A stretch of DNA of 22,487 nt, taken from contig JAICYE010000001.1 in assembly GCA_025934385.1 (NCBI GenBank), forward strand, positions 1 through 22,487. The letters are read 5' to 3'. Below are positions 20,810 through 22,487 of the stretch, piece after piece. A program made the translations under genes and the position numbers. This DNA is from Acidimicrobiia bacterium. GTDB lineage: Bacteria > Actinomycetota > Acidimicrobiia > IMCC26256 > BP-133. Numbering within the stretch: the first letter of the stretch is position 1; each line of letters opens with the position of its first letter. The notes beneath the pieces were generated by a model. It was not told the origin of the DNA. It saw only the letters and a list, made by a program, of their open reading frames with translations, and searched no databases.

Positions 20810-21469
20810 GTGGCGGTGGCACCCGAAGTCGAACCGTCGGGTGCGCCCACGAAGCGTCAGCTGGCCGCGACCGAGCGGCGGGCCCAGATCCTGGCCGCCT
20901 CCCGCAAGGTGTTCCTGGCCCGGGGGCTGGTCGGCGCCCGCACGCGCCAGATCGCCGAGGAGGCCGGGGTCAAGGAGGCCATCCTCTACAGCCACTTCGC
21001 CTCCAAGGAGGAGATCTTCGCCGCGGCGGTGTTCGATCCGCTGGAGGAGCTGGTCACCGAAATCGTCGACCGCTTCGGCAAGCTCGACACGCTCGATGAC
21101 CAGGCCAAGCAGCGGCTGTTCGTGGAGGAGAACGAACGGGCGCTGGAGGTCATGACCGAGGTCGTGCCGCTGCTCGGCGTGGCCCTGTTCTCCAATGTGG
21201 CGCTGGGCCGGCAGTTCTTCGTCGAACGGCTCGTCCCGCTGCTGGAGCGGTGGGCCGAGGTCACCGAGCGGGGCATGCGGGGCTGGGCCCACCGGCCGGT
21301 CGACCCCCGGGTGGTCATGATGTCGGCCTGGGGCATGCACTATGGCCTCGCCCTCGACGCCGCCATGCGGGACAAGGAACTCGACGTCGAGAAGACCACC
21401 CGGGAGATCACCGATCTCCTCTACTACGGCCTGATCCACACGCCACGGGCGCGATCGAAGAAGCCGTGA
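20810..21469 (+). CDS. TetR-family transcriptional regulator (third of four)
   Basis: A protein of 219 residues starting at a GTG, with GGAGGGAGGG 5 nt upstream. The HTH spans roughly residues 20-65 (LAATERRAQILAASRKVF through VKEAILYSHFASKEEIFAAA). The ligand domain carries VPLLGVALFSNVALGRQFF, VERLVPLLERW and YGLALDAAMRDKELDVEKT, the same pattern as the TetR genes at 247 and 948. Its stop overlaps the ATG of the next TetR gene (TGATG), so the two are co-translated. An AAGTAAG box just upstream suggests autoregulation and makes this pair the best candidate for the regulator of the shared box. Confidence 0.92.
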   Translation: MAVAPEVEPSGAPTKRQLAATERRAQILAASRKVFLARGLVGARTRQIAEEAGVKEAILYSHFASKEEIFAAAVFDPLEELVTEIVDRFGKLDTLDDQAKQRLFVEENERALEVMTEVVPLLGVALFSNVALGRQFFVERLVPLLERWAEVTERGMRGWAHRPVDPRVVMMSAWGMHYGLALDAAMRDKELDVEKTTREITDLLYYGLIHTPRARSKKP

Positions 21470-22173
21470 TGGACGCCTCGAAGATCCTCCTCACCACACC
21501 GGGCTCGACCGTCGCCGTGAAAAAGCCCGCCGTCCGCAGGCCGGCGCCGGCCAGGGCGGGGGGAACGCGGAAGCGGCTGCCGTCGGCCGAGCGGCGCCAG
21601 CAGCTGATCGACGTCGCCCGGGAGGTCTTCCTCAACGTCGGCCGCGACGGCGTGTCGACGCACCAGATCGCCGAGGCCGCCGGCGTCAACGTGGCGCTGC
21701 TCTACCAGCACTTCAGCTCCAGCGTGGAGCTGTTCGACGTGGCCGTCCTCCAGCCGCTGGAGCAGCGGCTGGCCGAGCGGGTGCAGGAGGCCGTCGACAC
21801 GCTCCCGGCCGCCGACGCCGATCCCCGCACCGCCCTGGCCGAACTCCACCGGGCCCTGCTGGCGACGCTGGTGGAGACGGCGCCGATGCTGTCGATCGCC
21901 CTGTTCGGCGACCAGGAGGCCGGCCGGGAGTTCTACCGCGACCGCATCGAACCGATGCTGGAGAACTGGATCGCCGCCACCTACCGCAACCTCGAGGGCC
22001 GCCACCGCCCGGCCGACCCGATGACGGTGGCCAAGGCGGTGTTCGGGATCCACCTCACCCAGGCGCTCTACGCCCACCTGCTCGGCGTGGAGCTCGACGT
22101 GCCGGCCGTGGCCCGGGAGGTCTCCGACTTCGTCTACCTCGGGTTCTTCGAGGCGGCCGACTCGCGCTCGTAG
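21469..22173 (+). CDS. TetR-family transcriptional regulator (fourth of four)
   Basis: A protein of 234 residues beginning at the ATG overlapping the previous stop; a longer frame from 21250 lies within the preceding gene and is not real. Residues ~1-40 are a basic tail (KKPAVRRPAPARAGGTRKR). The HTH follows (LPSAERRQQLIDVAREVF through VNVALLYQHFSSSVELFDVA). The C-terminal domain shows APMLSIALFGDQEAGREFY, RDRIEPMLENW and LGVELDVPAVAREVSDFVYL. Tandem TetR genes with overlapping ends suggest a heterodimer or two regulators of one system. The 3' end overlaps an amidohydrolase relic on the other strand. Confidence 0.92.
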   Translation: MDASKILLTTPGSTVAVKKPAVRRPAPARAGGTRKRLPSAERRQQLIDVAREVFLNVGRDGVSTHQIAEAAGVNVALLYQHFSSSVELFDVAVLQPLEQRLAERVQEAVDTLPAADADPRTALAELHRALLATLVETAPMLSIALFGDQEAGREFYRDRIEPMLENWIAATYRNLEGRHRPADPMTVAKAVFGIHLTQALYAHLLGVELDVPAVAREVSDFVYLGFFEAADSRS

Positions 22174-22325
22174 CTGATCCCCAGCCGGGCGAGGTCGAAG
22201 GCCCGGATGGCGTTGCCCCGGGCCACCTTGTGGACCTGCTCGTCGTTCAGGCCGGCCGAACCGGCCAGCCCGGGCGAGGACGTCGCCGCTCTCCCGGAAC
22301 GTCGAGGCGCCATGCCGGGAAACCC
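22134..22325 (-). pseudogene. Relic of an amidohydrolase C-terminus, frameshifted
   Basis: Reading leftward, one frame gives ASTFRESGDVLARAG (about 22320 to 22265). A different frame then gives AGLNDEQVHKVARGNAIRAF and DLARLGIS, running to a stop at 22134. Together these match the end of amidohydrolase-2 (TIM-barrel decarboxylase/hydrolase) proteins, where S-x-x-VLAR-x-LAGL is followed by DE-x-x-x-K-x-x-x-GNAxRxF. The frame breaks near 22255-22270 and nothing earlier of the enzyme is present. The last 40 nt overlap the TetR gene end. Confidence 0.5.
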
Positions 22326-22418
22326 TCGTCCGGAGGCGTCGCCAATGTGAACGTTTACTTGAAACCCGAACTGGCGAAACGAGGTGCCGGGCCGGCCGCC
22401 GCCGTCGATCCGACTGGT

Positions 22419-22464
22419 ACCATGTTCATGGTGACGTGATGCCATAGGCGTGCCATGCGCATGG
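22419..22464. promoter_or_regulatory. Two palindromes upstream of the right-edge gene
   Basis: ACCATG-tt-CATGGT (22419-22432) and the perfect 12-bp CCATGCGCATGG (22453-22464) share the CATGG core and lie within 60 nt of the next start codon. They are candidate operators. A lone GTTTACTT at 22353-22360 resembles part of the shared box at 13000-13007. Confidence 0.35.
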
Positions 22465-22472
22465 AGGACTCC

Positions 22473-22487
22473 GTGGCTGAGGTGAAC
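22473..22487 (+). CDS. Start of an unidentified gene, cut by the window edge
   Basis: A GTG at 22473 follows GGAGG with 5-nt spacing, an ideal start signal. Only five codons (VAEVN) are visible. An in-frame ATG at 22461 is the alternative start. The product cannot be named. Confidence 0.45.

Overview
The window is GC-rich (roughly 70% or more by eye, with codon third positions almost always G or C) and reads as the chromosome of an actinobacterium. The mix of TetR regulators, acyl-CoA enzymes, P450, carotenoid-oxygenase-like and SCP-2 proteins, a class-E-type LAXTG sorting signal and several apparently leaderless genes fits Actinomycetota, perhaps Acidimicrobiia. That placement is an inference; no rRNA or marker gene is present.

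Layout. (1) 1-2848: the end of a MarR regulator, a divergent pair of TetR regulators, and a cytochrome P450. (2) 2849-3441: a hairpin-rich stretch, a very small secreted proline-rich protein and a bidirectional terminator. (3) 3438-10282, minus strand: an apparent transport operon read from right to left: a secreted LAXTG-anchored surface protein, a four-helix membrane protein with a cysteine motif at its end, a fused LivH-LivM permease, one LivF-type ATPase and a lipoprotein substrate-binding protein. (4) 10446-12959, minus strand: an enoyl-CoA hydratase-like protein and an acyl-CoA ligase. (5) 13015-16956, plus strand: an HsaA/acyl-CoA-dehydrogenase-like flavoprotein, a carotenoid cleavage oxygenase, a seven-helix membrane protein and an SCP-2 protein, tightly packed. 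(6) 17061-18879: an undecaprenyl-diphosphatase and a VapBC pair whose toxin lacks one expected acidic residue. (7) 18940-22487: a more broken region with a hypothetical gene, a PPC/DUF296 protein, two adjacent TetR genes, a 41-codon Cys-rich small ORF and three likely gene relics (alpha/beta hydrolase, possible flavin oxidoreductase tail, amidohydrolase tail).

How it may work together. A short motif, AAGTAAGTA, recurs in four promoter regions: before the P450, before the LAXTG protein that heads the transport operon, between the divergent acyl-CoA ligase and flavoprotein genes, and before the last TetR pair. At the LAXTG gene it fills the spacer of a good -35/-10 promoter. The simplest reading is one regulon, controlled by one or more of the four related TetR proteins, that captures, imports and degrades a hydrophobic carboxylic or isoprenoid compound (apocarotenoid, sterol- or terpene-like, or aryl-alkene). 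The substrate is unknown and the regulon is inferred from promoter sequence and gene content only. No tRNA, rRNA, CRISPR array or intact transposase was seen.
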